Notes under the pieces: model-generated
Database searches by the model: none
Told to the model about the DNA's origin: nothing
What the model saw: only the letters and a program-made list of their open reading frames with translations
Part shown: positions 15,449-22,558 of the stretch, piece by piece
How positions within the stretch are numbered: position 1 is the stretch's first letter
Layout of the letters: the number at the start of each line of letters is the position of its first letter
DNA from: Comamonadaceae bacterium
GTDB taxonomy: Bacteria > Pseudomonadota > Gammaproteobacteria > Burkholderiales > Burkholderiaceae_C
Length of the DNA stretch: 26,756 nucleotides
NCBI GenBank assembly: GCA_947457975.1
Contig: CANGYC010000003.1
Span: forward strand, 1-26,756
Direction: 5' to 3'
Program-made: the position numbers and the translations under genes

Positions 15449-17515
15449 TCAGAAAGCCACCTGCAGCCCCACCTTCAGCATGCGGCCCGGCAGCGGCACC
15501 CTGCCCGGCACCGTAGTGGTGAGGATCGAGGTGGCGCTGTAGGCCAGTTGGTTGCCCAGGTTGTCCAGGCGCGCGTACCAGAGCAGCTGGGAGCTGCCTG
15601 CGCGTTGCCGGTAGGTGGCCGCCGCATTCCAGAGCGTGTAGGCCGAGGTGGTGCCAGGCCGCGCGCCCGCACTGGTAGATGGCACCCGCTGCTGGGCACC
15701 GACATGGTCCGCCCCCAGGCTGGCCGACCAGGCGGCCTGCGTCCAGGTGAGCGTAGAGCCCAGGCGCCAGGGCGCGATGCGGGGCAAGGGCTCGCCCGTG
15801 TCGCGGTTTTCTGCGCGCACCATGTCGGCCCGCAAGCCCAGGTCCAGCGAGGCGGGACCGGCGATCAGGCGCCTGTTACCAGACAACTCCAGACCCCGAA
15901 ACACGGCCGGCGCCTGCTGGTACCTGAATTCGTCCAGCCCACCCGAGGTCCCGCCCGTGGGCACCAGGGCGATGAAGTTGCTGAAGCGGGGCATGTACAC
16001 GTTGGCCCGCAGCCGGGTAGGCCCGACGCGCCACTGGGCGCCCAGGTCGGCTTGCACCGACTTCTCCTTGCCCAGGGTCCTGTTCCCGATTTCATAAGCC
16101 GCCGTGGCGACGTGCGGACCGTCTGCGAACAGCTCGTAATCCCGCGGCGCACGCTCGGTGTACGAGAGGTTGCTGTTCAACTGCCAGCCGCCGCCCAGAG
16201 TGCGCAGCGCACCCAGGGACAGGCTCATGGGCGTGAAGTCCCGACGGGCTGCCGCGAAGTGGCCGCCAGCCCCATCGCCCAAGGAGACCACGCGCACGCT
16301 TTCGATGCGGCCGCCCGCACTGAGCTTGCCCCAGGACATGGCGCGCTCTTCATAGACAAATGCCGCCGCCTGGCTGGTCTTGCTGGGCGGGGCAAACACT
16401 TCGTCGCCCTGGGCTGAAAAGCGGGCGGCGTCGAGCTGCACGCCGAACACGCCCTCCCATGCGCCCAGCGGGGCGTGCCGGGCCTCCAGCCTCAGTTCGG
16501 TTCCTCGGTTGGCAAATCGCGTGGGTTCATGCCCAGGTGAGCTTTCACTGTGCGCGTAGTCGTTGTGGCTCACGCTCCAGCGCAGGCTGCGCACCAGGCC
16601 AGGCAGGCTGCGCACCTCGCCTTCCAGGGCGTAGCGGTTCGAACGCATGCCAATCGTCACATCGTCTTCGGCCACCACACCGTACTGGCTGCGGTAGGTG
16701 CTGGCCGACAGGCCGACGTAGGAATGCGCACCGAACCAGCTCAGGCCCACGGCACCGCCATCGGCCTGGTTGGCCGAGTTGCAGATGCGGCGGCGGGTCA
16801 CCGTCACGCCATCCTTCTCGCAAGCCAGCGCCACCGGCGCAGGCACATCACCAGACTTGCGGTCGAAGGCGTCCACGTGCAGCTGGTAACGGTCGTTGCC
16901 CGACTCCAGAAGCACACCGGCGGCGCGCTCCTGTTTGCCGGTGGTCCAGCTCACATCGGCTTTGCCCAGCACGCCGCCTTCTCGGCCGAAGGCCGGCTGG
17001 CGTGCGATGCGGTTGTCGATGACATTGACCGCCCCGCCCACGGCACTGCCACCGTAAAGCAAGGCGCCCGGGCCGCGCAGCACCTCGATGCGCTCGGCGC
17101 TCAGCGGGTCGATGCTGACGGCGTGGTCCGGACTCAGGCCCGACAGGTCGAAGCTCCCCCCGCCGTTGGACAGGATGCGGATGCGGTCGCCCTCCAGGCC
17201 CCGGATCACGGGCCGGCTGGCGTTGGGGCCGAAGTAGCTGCTGCTCACACCGGGCTCGCCTTGCAGCGTTTCACCCAGGGTGGGCTGGCTGCGCAGCAAG
17301 AGCGGGGTGCCAGACAGGCTGCTGGCCGGGACGATCGGCGAGGCAGCGCCGAGGGGGTTGCCGGTGATGGTCACCTCCCCCAGGCGCTGGGTGGTGGCAA
17401 GCTCGACGGAGGAGGCTGTGGGTTGGGCATGGCAGGCCAGGCAGGCCAGGGCCAAGCTGGAAAGCGCAAAGCAGCGACCCGCGCGGGGCCGCACATGAAA
17501 AGAAAAAGTAGTCAT
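15449..17515 (-). CDS. TonB-dependent outer-membrane receptor, ZnuD-like
   Basis: The 688-residue receptor has a signal peptide (about residues 1-30, ending CHAQ), a plug domain (about 70-170: TLGETLQGEPGVSSSYFGP, IRGLEGDRIRIL, IEVLRGPGALLYGGSAVGGAVNVID) and a beta barrel ending in phenylalanine, as required for outer-membrane insertion. C232 and C245 lie close together in an extracellular loop and could form a disulfide. The plug and barrel resemble ZnuD-type zinc receptors, but the histidine-rich loop clusters common there are not obvious, so the substrate (Zn2+ or another metal chelate) is uncertain. The frame is open upstream; the ATG at 17515 directly precedes the signal peptide. The gene follows the Cys/His-rich small protein gene by 62 bases. 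Confidence 0.85.
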   Translation of the reverse strand: MTTFSFHVRPRAGRCFALSSLALACLACHAQPTASSVELATTQRLGEVTITGNPLGAASPIVPASSLSGTPLLLRSQPTLGETLQGEPGVSSSYFGPNASRPVIRGLEGDRIRILSNGGGSFDLSGLSPDHAVSIDPLSAERIEVLRGPGALLYGGSAVGGAVNVIDNRIARQPAFGREGGVLGKADVSWTTGKQERAAGVLLESGNDRYQLHVDAFDRKSGDVPAPVALACEKDGVTVTRRRICNSANQADGGAVGLSWFGAHSYVGLSASTYRSQYGVVAEDDVTIGMRSNRYALEGEVRSLPGLVRSLRWSVSHNDYAHSESSPGHEPTRFANRGTELRLEARHAPLGAWEGVFGVQLDAARFSAQGDEVFAPPSKTSQAAAFVYEERAMSWGKLSAGGRIESVRVVSLGDGAGGHFAAARRDFTPMSLSLGALRTLGGGWQLNSNLSYTERAPRDYELFADGPHVATAAYEIGNRTLGKEKSVQADLGAQWRVGPTRLRANVYMPRFSNFIALVPTGGTSGGLDEFRYQQAPAVFRGLELSGNRRLIAGPASLDLGLRADMVRAENRDTGEPLPRIAPWRLGSTLTWTQAAWSASLGADHVGAQQRVPSTSAGARPGTTSAYTLWNAAATYRQRAGSSQLLWYARLDNLGNQLAYSATSILTTTVPGRVPLPGRMLKVGLQVAF

Positions 17516-17540
17516 GGTGGTTCGAAGAAAAGACAGACCC

Positions 17541-17568
17541 ACGCCGCACCGCATCAGCGGTGTGGCGC
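17541..17568 (-). other. Intercistronic stem-loop before the TonB receptor gene
   Basis: A 4-base loop (17553-17556) is closed by the arms 17543-17552 and 17557-17566, which pair at nine of ten positions, with one A-C mismatch on the - strand transcript; one more pair and two wobble pairs extend it outward. A T-rich stretch TCTTTTCTT follows on the - strand. It may be a partial attenuator or an mRNA-processing hairpin between the small protein gene and the receptor gene. Confidence 0.45.
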
Positions 17569-17577
17569 ACGCATGAA

Positions 17578-17946
17578 TCAATCGAACCAGGGGGGCGGGG
17601 CGCGCGACAGATAGGCCGTGAAGGCCTCGCTGGCCGGTGCGGCCAGGCAGGTCCACACGGTCGCGGCCGGGCAGGCCACGGAGGGCAGGCACACGGCGGC
17701 CGAGGGCAAGGCGTCGCCATGGCTGAGCTGGTCGTAGGCCAGGCAATCGGCCTGGCTGCCATGCTGGCCGAAGACCCCGTGGAAGGCGGCGGCCTCGTGC
17801 AGCTCGGTGTGTGCAGGCCGCAGGTGCACGATCTGGTGCAGCGCCCCCAGCCAGGGGCCCAGCAGCACGGCCAGCGCCAGCGTGGCCAGCCAGGCGGGAA
17901 CGCCCGTTCGACGGTTGGCCAGGGGCCAGGCCTTCAGGCGCATCAT
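17578..17946 (-). CDS. Small Cys/His-rich secreted or membrane protein next to TonB receptor
   Basis: I do not recognise a named family with certainty. The 122-residue product has one hydrophobic segment (about residues 18-35) that could be a signal anchor, then a region rich in possible metal ligands: H37, H41, H46, H50, H56, H62, C68, H76, C86, C92 and C100, including DCLAYDQLSHGD. The start ATG at 17946 overlaps the dusC-like stop (ATGA), and a second ATG follows at once. Similar small proteins occur beside zinc-type TonB receptors, which suggests a periplasmic metal-binding or chaperone role; this is inference. Confidence 0.7.
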   Translation of the reverse strand: MMRLKAWPLANRRTGVPAWLATLALAVLLGPWLGALHQIVHLRPAHTELHEAAAFHGVFGQHGSQADCLAYDQLSHGDALPSAAVCLPSVACPAATVWTCLAAPASEAFTAYLSRAPPPWFD

Positions 17947-18989
17947 GCGGCCATCTCCAGCAGAGGCTCGGCGTGGACCAGCTCCTGCGAGGTCTGCTCA
18001 AACGGTACCCGGCGCATGAGCCACTGGGCCACGGCAGCGCTGTCGTTGAGGGTGCGCACCTCCTCATAGGCCAGCTGGGCCTGGGGGAAGCGGCGGCGGA
18101 GGAAATTGAGCCACTGCTTCAGGCGTCCGGCCCTGGCACGCGGCTCAATGCGCAGGCACACCAACTGCCAGAAGGTGTGCAGGTGTGGGGCCAGCTCGTC
18201 CCAACCCGGCACGGCCGCGGGGGCTTGAAGGCCGGCATCGGTCCAGTTGAGGGCGCGGCGGATGGCCCAGGCCAGGCCCGGATCCACCACGGCGCCACGG
18301 CCGATCATCAGGCTGGCTGCGCCGGATTCGGCCAGACAGCGACGAGCATCGTCCACGGTCCAGACCTCACCATTGGCCACCACGGGCATGCGAACAGCAG
18401 CCCGCACATCAGCCACCCGGTGCCAGTACGCGGGCGGGCGGTAGCAGTCGACCTTGGTGCGGGCATGCACCACCAGCTCGCTGGCGCCGCCGGCCTCAAT
18501 CGCCTGGGCGCAGGCCTCGGCACGGCGGTCGTCGTCAAAACCCAGGCGCATCTTGGCCGACACCGGCACCTGCGGGGGCACCGCCTGGCGCACGGCCTCG
18601 ACGATGCGCTGCAGCTGCGCCGGGTCCTGGAGCAGCGCAGCGCCGCCGCCGTGGCGGTTGACCACCTTGGCGGGGCAGCCGAAATTCAGATCCACACCCG
18701 CAGAGCCCATGGCCGCTAGGCGGGCGGCGTTGTCGGCCATGCAGGCCGGGTCGGACCCCAAGAGCTGGGCCCGCACGGGCACCCCAGACAGCGTGCGGCT
18801 GCCCTGCGCCAGCTCGGGCATGATGCGCAGAAACACCCGCTCTGGCAGCAGCTGGTCGGTGATGCGGATGAACTCCGAGACGCAGCGGTCCCAGCCGCCC
18901 ACGCGGGTGAGCACATCGCGCAGGACGAAGTCCAGCAGGCCCTCCATGGGGGCCAGCAGCAATCGGGGTGAGGCGGCGCAGCGGTTCAT
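17943..18989 (-). CDS. dusC: tRNA-dihydrouridine synthase, DusC-like
   Basis: The enzyme is an FMN-dependent reductase that forms dihydrouridine in tRNA (position 16 for DusC). The 348-residue product has the Dus TIM barrel: LLLAPMEGLLD near the start, the catalytic cysteine C105 in NFGCPAKVVNRHGGGAALL (split: residues 103-120), K146, the HARTK phosphate/tRNA segment at 175-179 and the FMN loops VVANGEVW and LMIGRGAVVDPGLAW. The order of motifs, with LPERVFLRIMPEL, favours DusC over DusA or DusB. The start at 18989 gives MNRCAASPRLLLAPMEG; another ATG at 19004 would add five residues. Its stop overlaps the small Cys/His-rich gene, an odd pairing for a tRNA enzyme. Confidence 0.92.
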   Translation of the reverse strand: MNRCAASPRLLLAPMEGLLDFVLRDVLTRVGGWDRCVSEFIRITDQLLPERVFLRIMPELAQGSRTLSGVPVRAQLLGSDPACMADNAARLAAMGSAGVDLNFGCPAKVVNRHGGGAALLQDPAQLQRIVEAVRQAVPPQVPVSAKMRLGFDDDRRAEACAQAIEAGGASELVVHARTKVDCYRPPAYWHRVADVRAAVRMPVVANGEVWTVDDARRCLAESGAASLMIGRGAVVDPGLAWAIRRALNWTDAGLQAPAAVPGWDELAPHLHTFWQLVCLRIEPRARAGRLKQWLNFLRRRFPQAQLAYEEVRTLNDSAAVAQWLMRRVPFEQTSQELVHAEPLLEMAA

Positions 18990-19041
18990 GGAACCCCCGA
19001 TCATGCCTGAAGAGGTGGCCGACTGCGCCAGCAGCGCCCGC

Positions 19042-19560
19042 TCAGGCCAGCTCGCGCTTGAGGCGGATTTCCTCGAGCTTGAGCTTGCCCACGCTCACGG
19101 TCTTGAGGGAGGTCATCTCCCGCTTGAAGCCCACATGCTCGAAAAACTGCAGCGCGCGTTCGTTGCGCACCGGCACCCAGGCGGTGACCTTGGTGCAGCC
19201 TTCTTCCTTCAAGCCGTCGTTGGCGGCATCCCACAGGGCCGTGCCTGCGCCCTGGTTCCAATGGTCGGGCAGCACGTACAGCGCCCAGATCTCGCCCGTG
19301 GTCGAGGGGGTGCCCTTGTCACGCGAACGGTCGAAGCCGACAAAACCCACCATCTCGTCACCGCTCACAGCCACCTGCACCTGCGGCTCGCTGTACTCGA
19401 TGGCCTCACGCCAGTGGGCCTGGCGCTCCTCCAGGGAAGGGCCGCTCAGCTGGTCCGGGGCAAGAAGGTCACGGTAGGCAGCCTGGGCGGCGGTGGCATG
19501 GACACGGGCAATGGCTTTGGCATCCCGCACAGTGGCAGGACGAACGAGATAGCTGGACAT
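19042..19560 (-). CDS. GNAT-family N-acetyltransferase
   Basis: The 172-residue protein has the GNAT fold order: VRPATVRDAKAIARVHATAAQAAYRDLL at the N-terminus (residues 6-33), the central strand IWALYVLPDHWNQGAGTALWDAA with the acetyl-CoA loop Q-x-x-G-x-G/A in the form NQGAGTAL, and RNERALQFFEHVGFKRE near the end. The substrate cannot be deduced. It lies upstream of dusC on the same strand, 52 bases away, and is divergent from the ferredoxin gene across 147 bases. Confidence 0.87.
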   Translation of the reverse strand: MSSYLVRPATVRDAKAIARVHATAAQAAYRDLLAPDQLSGPSLEERQAHWREAIEYSEPQVQVAVSGDEMVGFVGFDRSRDKGTPSTTGEIWALYVLPDHWNQGAGTALWDAANDGLKEEGCTKVTAWVPVRNERALQFFEHVGFKREMTSLKTVSVGKLKLEEIRLKRELA

Positions 19561-19689
19561 TCAGAAGGGAGAGAAAGAGCAAAAGAGGCGAGATTGTCGC
19601 CGCATTTGGCTTTCGGGCCTGCAGGCGCAGGACCGCGAGCTGGCCGTCCATCGGACCGCAGGCAGGGCGTCATCTGGCTGACAGGGGCG

Positions 19690-19708
19690 TGGGTTAAATT
19701 CCAACCCA
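19690..19708. repeat. Inverted repeat at the ferredoxin start codon
   Basis: TGGGTT (19690-19695) and AACCCA (19703-19708) pair perfectly around a 7-base AT-rich loop, and the last A is the first base of the ferredoxin ATG. The stem covers the place where a ribosome-binding site would be, and no Shine-Dalgarno is seen. It could control initiation or be an operator, but the arms are short. Confidence 0.35.
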
Positions 19709-20028
19709 TGTCCCCCGCGAGCCAGACCCCCGACAAGCCCGCCTGCCGCGCGGCCGTGGTGCACCAGGCCTGGTTCTGTCCGGACAGCCCTCCCCTGCCG
19801 GCCCCCGACAGCCAGACCCTGCTGGCCTCGGCCTTGGCCGCAGGCCTGCCGTGGACCAGTTCCTGCCGCAACGGCAGCTGCCGCGTCTGCATCCGCCAGC
19901 TCGAGCAGGGGCAGGTGCGCTACCGCATCGACTGGCCGGGCCTGAGCGCCGAGGAAAAGGCCGAGGGCTACATTCTTCCCTGCGTGGCCTACCCGGTCTC
20001 CGACCTGGTGCTCAAGCCCGCCGACTGA
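19708..20028 (+). CDS. Plant-type [2Fe-2S] ferredoxin
   Basis: The 106-residue protein has the plant-type cluster pattern: C53-x4-C58-x2-C61 in SSCRNGSCRVC and C92 in YILPCVAYP. It probably acts as a small cytoplasmic one-electron carrier; no signal peptide is present. The frame is open far upstream across the acetyltransferase and dusC region, but the ATG at 19708 gives the compact domain. It stands only seven bases before a periplasmic diheme cytochrome gene, so the three redox genes look like one transcript although they act in different compartments. Its redox partner is not in the window. Confidence 0.88.
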   Translation: MSPASQTPDKPACRAAVVHQAWFCPDSPPLPAPDSQTLLASALAAGLPWTSSCRNGSCRVCIRQLEQGQVRYRIDWPGLSAEEKAEGYILPCVAYPVSDLVLKPAD

Positions 20029-20035
20029 CCCACCC

Positions 20036-20758
20036 ATGACACTTCGTTTTCTCCTGCTCGCCGCCGTGCTGGTGGTGGGCGCCACTGCCCAGGCGCAGAG
20101 CCCACGCAAGCCCTTCGAAGACAGCATCGCCCAGCGCAGCCTGGCCTGCACGCACTGCCACGGCGCCCAGGGGCGGGCCGCGCCCGATGGCTACTACCCG
20201 CGCTTGGCCGGCAAGCCCGCGGGCTACCTCTACAACCAGCTGCTGAACTTTCGCGACGGCAGGCGCCACTACGGTCTTATGACCCAGATGCTGGAGCCCC
20301 TTACCGACACCTACTTGTGGGAGATCGCACAGCACTTCGCTGCACTCGAGCTGCCTTACCCCGCGCCGCTGCCCACCGCCGGCTCGCGCGAGCTGCTCGA
20401 GCGCGGCCGCGTGCTGGTGATGCAAGGCGATCCGACCCGCCAGCTGCCGGCCTGCGTGCAATGCCATGGCCCGCGCATGACGGGCGTGCTGCCCAATGTG
20501 CCGGGCCTGTTGGGCCTGCCCCGGGACTACCTCAATGCCCAGCTGGGTGCCTGGCGGGCCGACAAGCGCCGCGCCCACGCCCCCGACTGCATGGCCGAGC
20601 TGGTGCGCCGGCTGGCACCGGACGACATCGAGGCTGTCTCCACCTGGCTGGCCAGCCAGCCGGTGCCGGCCGATGGCAAGCCGGCGGCGCGCCTGGCCAG
20701 CTCGGCAGGCCTGCCTGTGTGCGGCACCAGCCCCCTGCCCAAGGGAGCACGGCCATGA
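20036..20758 (+). CDS. Periplasmic diheme cytochrome c, c4-like
   Basis: The 240-residue product starts with a signal peptide (residues 1-20, cleavage near AQA-Q). Two covalent heme sites follow: CTHCH at 38-42 and CVQCH at 140-144, each in its own cytochrome-c domain, the layout of c4-type cytochromes. Candidate axial methionines lie after each site (for instance M82 or M85). Such proteins pass electrons between dehydrogenases or bc1 complexes and terminal oxidases. The stop overlaps the start of the triheme cytochrome gene (ATGA), so the two are translationally coupled. Confidence 0.92.
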   Translation: MTLRFLLLAAVLVVGATAQAQSPRKPFEDSIAQRSLACTHCHGAQGRAAPDGYYPRLAGKPAGYLYNQLLNFRDGRRHYGLMTQMLEPLTDTYLWEIAQHFAALELPYPAPLPTAGSRELLERGRVLVMQGDPTRQLPACVQCHGPRMTGVLPNVPGLLGLPRDYLNAQLGAWRADKRRAHAPDCMAELVRRLAPDDIEAVSTWLASQPVPADGKPAARLASSAGLPVCGTSPLPKGARP

Positions 20759-22050
20759 AATGGATGACCCAGCGGCGCCTGAGCCTGCGCCTGTTCCTGC
20801 TCAGCCTGGCCGCGCTGGTGCTGCTGGGCGGCGCCCTGGTGTGGTGGCTGAATGTGCGGGGTGAAGGCCTGGACATCGACACACAGCCCGAGCTCAAGAA
20901 TGCGGCGCTGATCGAACGGGGCGCCTACCTGGCACGTGCCGGCAACTGCATGGCCTGCCACAGCGCGCGCGGTGGTGTGCCCTACGCGGGCGGCCGCGGC
21001 ATCGACACGCCTTTTGGCACCGTGTACGCCAGCAACCTCACGCCCGACCCCACGCATGGCCTGGGCAACTGGACGGCCCGCGATTTCTGGCGGGCGCTGC
21101 ACCAGGGCCGCTCGCGCGATGGGCGGCTGCTCTACCCCGCCTTCCCGTACACGAACTACACCCAGGTCAGCCGCGAGGACGCCGATGCCCTGTTTGCCTT
21201 CCTGCAAAGCCTGCCGCCGGTAGTACAAGCCAACCGGCCGCATGAACTGAGCTGGCCCTTCAACACACAACCGGCACTGGCGGTGTGGCGCGCGCTGTAC
21301 TTCAGCCCGGACAGCTTCCAGCCCGATCTCAAGCAAAGCGCGGAATGGAACCGCGGCGCCTACCTGGTGCGCGGCCTGGGGCACTGCGCGGCCTGCCACT
21401 CGGCGCGCAATGCGCTGGGCGGCAGCAGCCCGCTGGACCTGGCCGGCGGCCTGATCCCCATGCAGAACTGGTATGCGCCTTCACTCAACGCCCCGGCCGA
21501 GGCGGGCGTGAGCCGCTGGCCACTGGCCGATGTGGTGGCCCTGCTCAAGACCGGCACCTCGCCCAGCGGCACCGTGCAGGGCCCCATGAGCGAGGTGGTG
21601 CTGCACAGCACCCAGCACCTGGCCGACGCCGACCTGCGGGCCATGGCCGTGTTCCTCAAAGCCTTGCCCGAGCACACCAGCGAGCTCGCGCAGGTCCCTG
21701 CGACGCGCACCCGCCTGAGTGAGCAAGGCGGCCAGCTGTATGGCCAGCACTGCGCGCAGTGCCACGGCGAGCGCGGCGAAGGCGTGCCCGGGGCCTACCC
21801 GGCCCTGGCCGGCAACCGCGCCGTCACCATGGCCTCGCCAGTGAACCTGGTGCAGGTGGTGCTCCACGGTGGCTATGCGCCTGCCACCGCCGGCAACCCC
21901 AGGCCCTACGGCATGCCGCCCTTCGTGATGGAGTTCAATGACAAGGAGATCGCCAGCGTGCTCAGCCACATTCGCGGCAGCTGGGGAAACCAAGCGGGGG
22001 AAGTCTCGGCGGTGGACGTGAACCAGGCGCGTGCCCGGGCCGATCGGTAA
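20755..22050 (+). CDS. Membrane-anchored triheme cytochrome c, alcohol/aldehyde dehydrogenase subunit type
   Basis: The 431-residue protein has an uncleaved-looking N-terminal membrane anchor (about residues 11-32) and three heme-binding sites: CMACH at 65-69, CAACH at 211-215 and CAQCH at 333-337, in three cytochrome-c domains. The arrangement and sequences (FGTVYASNLTPDPTHGLGNW, FWRALHQGRSRDGRLLYPAFPYTNYTQVS) match the triheme subunit of membrane alcohol, gluconate and molybdopterin aldehyde dehydrogenases. That subunit delivers electrons from the catalytic subunit to ubiquinone or a cytochrome. No catalytic dehydrogenase gene is adjacent here. The ATG at 20755 overlaps the preceding stop, and the frame open further upstream is an artefact. 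Confidence 0.92.
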   Translation: MKWMTQRRLSLRLFLLSLAALVLLGGALVWWLNVRGEGLDIDTQPELKNAALIERGAYLARAGNCMACHSARGGVPYAGGRGIDTPFGTVYASNLTPDPTHGLGNWTARDFWRALHQGRSRDGRLLYPAFPYTNYTQVSREDADALFAFLQSLPPVVQANRPHELSWPFNTQPALAVWRALYFSPDSFQPDLKQSAEWNRGAYLVRGLGHCAACHSARNALGGSSPLDLAGGLIPMQNWYAPSLNAPAEAGVSRWPLADVVALLKTGTSPSGTVQGPMSEVVLHSTQHLADADLRAMAVFLKALPEHTSELAQVPATRTRLSEQGGQLYGQHCAQCHGERGEGVPGAYPALAGNRAVTMASPVNLVQVVLHGGYAPATAGNPRPYGMPPFVMEFNDKEIASVLSHIRGSWGNQAGEVSAVDVNQARARADR

Positions 22051-22060
22051 GGAGCGCGCC

Positions 22061-22546
22061 TCAATCCTCGGCGGGGACGTTTGCCGACAAGCGCTTGCCC
22101 ACAGTGGGCCTGAACACCACGGGCTTGCCGCCCATGCGCTGCTTGCACATCCAGTGGGCCAAAGCGGCGTCCAGGTAGTCTGCGTGGCCGGGGAACCAAC
22201 GGGCCAGCTCGTCGGCCAGGCGCCTGCAGACCGCGGTATCTCCCTGGGCCAGCATCGCCTGCACGTCCATGAGCGACTTCATGACAGCGGCATGCTCGTT
22301 GATGTGGCACTCCCGAGCAGGAAACTGGGTGTGCTGCATCCACCGGTCTTCTTCGCCGAAATGCGCATGGGCGTGCTCAATGAGCCGGTCCATCAAGTCA
22401 GGCAATTGCTGATCCTGGGCCTGCTGCAGGGCAGCGACGCAGGTCACAAATTCCTCATGGACCGCGTCCATGGGCGCAAAGCCCAGCAGCAGGCTGTCGG
22501 ACCACTGCAAGACAGTCTCATGAGGGGACATTGATGAGGGATCCAT
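22061..22546 (-). CDS. Bacteriohemerythrin-like protein
   Basis: The 161-residue protein is a single hemerythrin four-helix bundle. Counted from the second methionine (22531), all seven di-iron ligands are visible: H25 in MDAVHEEF, H57 and E61 in HFGEED, H76 and H80 in CHINEH, H116 and D121 in GHADYLD. These bind O2 at a non-heme di-iron centre, as an oxygen carrier or sensor. Either ATG (22546 or 22531) is possible; neither has a good ribosome-binding site. It lies 12 bases after the TSUP permease gene on the same strand, hence probably in its transcript, and is convergent with the triheme cytochrome gene. Confidence 0.92.
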   Translation of the reverse strand: MDPSSMSPHETVLQWSDSLLLGFAPMDAVHEEFVTCVAALQQAQDQQLPDLMDRLIEHAHAHFGEEDRWMQHTQFPARECHINEHAAVMKSLMDVQAMLAQGDTAVCRRLADELARWFPGHADYLDAALAHWMCKQRMGGKPVVFRPTVGKRLSANVPAED

Positions 22547-22558
22547 CCAATCGCTCGC

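Noticed and set aside
14379..15542. Open frame of 387 codons antisense to the AEC permease
   Set aside because: It is extremely Gln/His/Arg-rich, the reverse image of a membrane protein; the AEC gene has a full set of helices.
5990..19050. Recurrent GCTCAGGCC (for example near 5991, 10982, 11423, 14428 and 19041), possible uptake or regulatory repeat
   Set aside because: Three of the copies are simply GCC-TGA-GC stop contexts of - strand genes, and the copy number is small, as expected from codon bias in a GC-rich genome.
18454..19707. 418-codon N-terminal extension of the ferredoxin frame
   Set aside because: It runs antisense through dusC and the GNAT gene with no domain similarity; the ferredoxin domain is complete from 19708.
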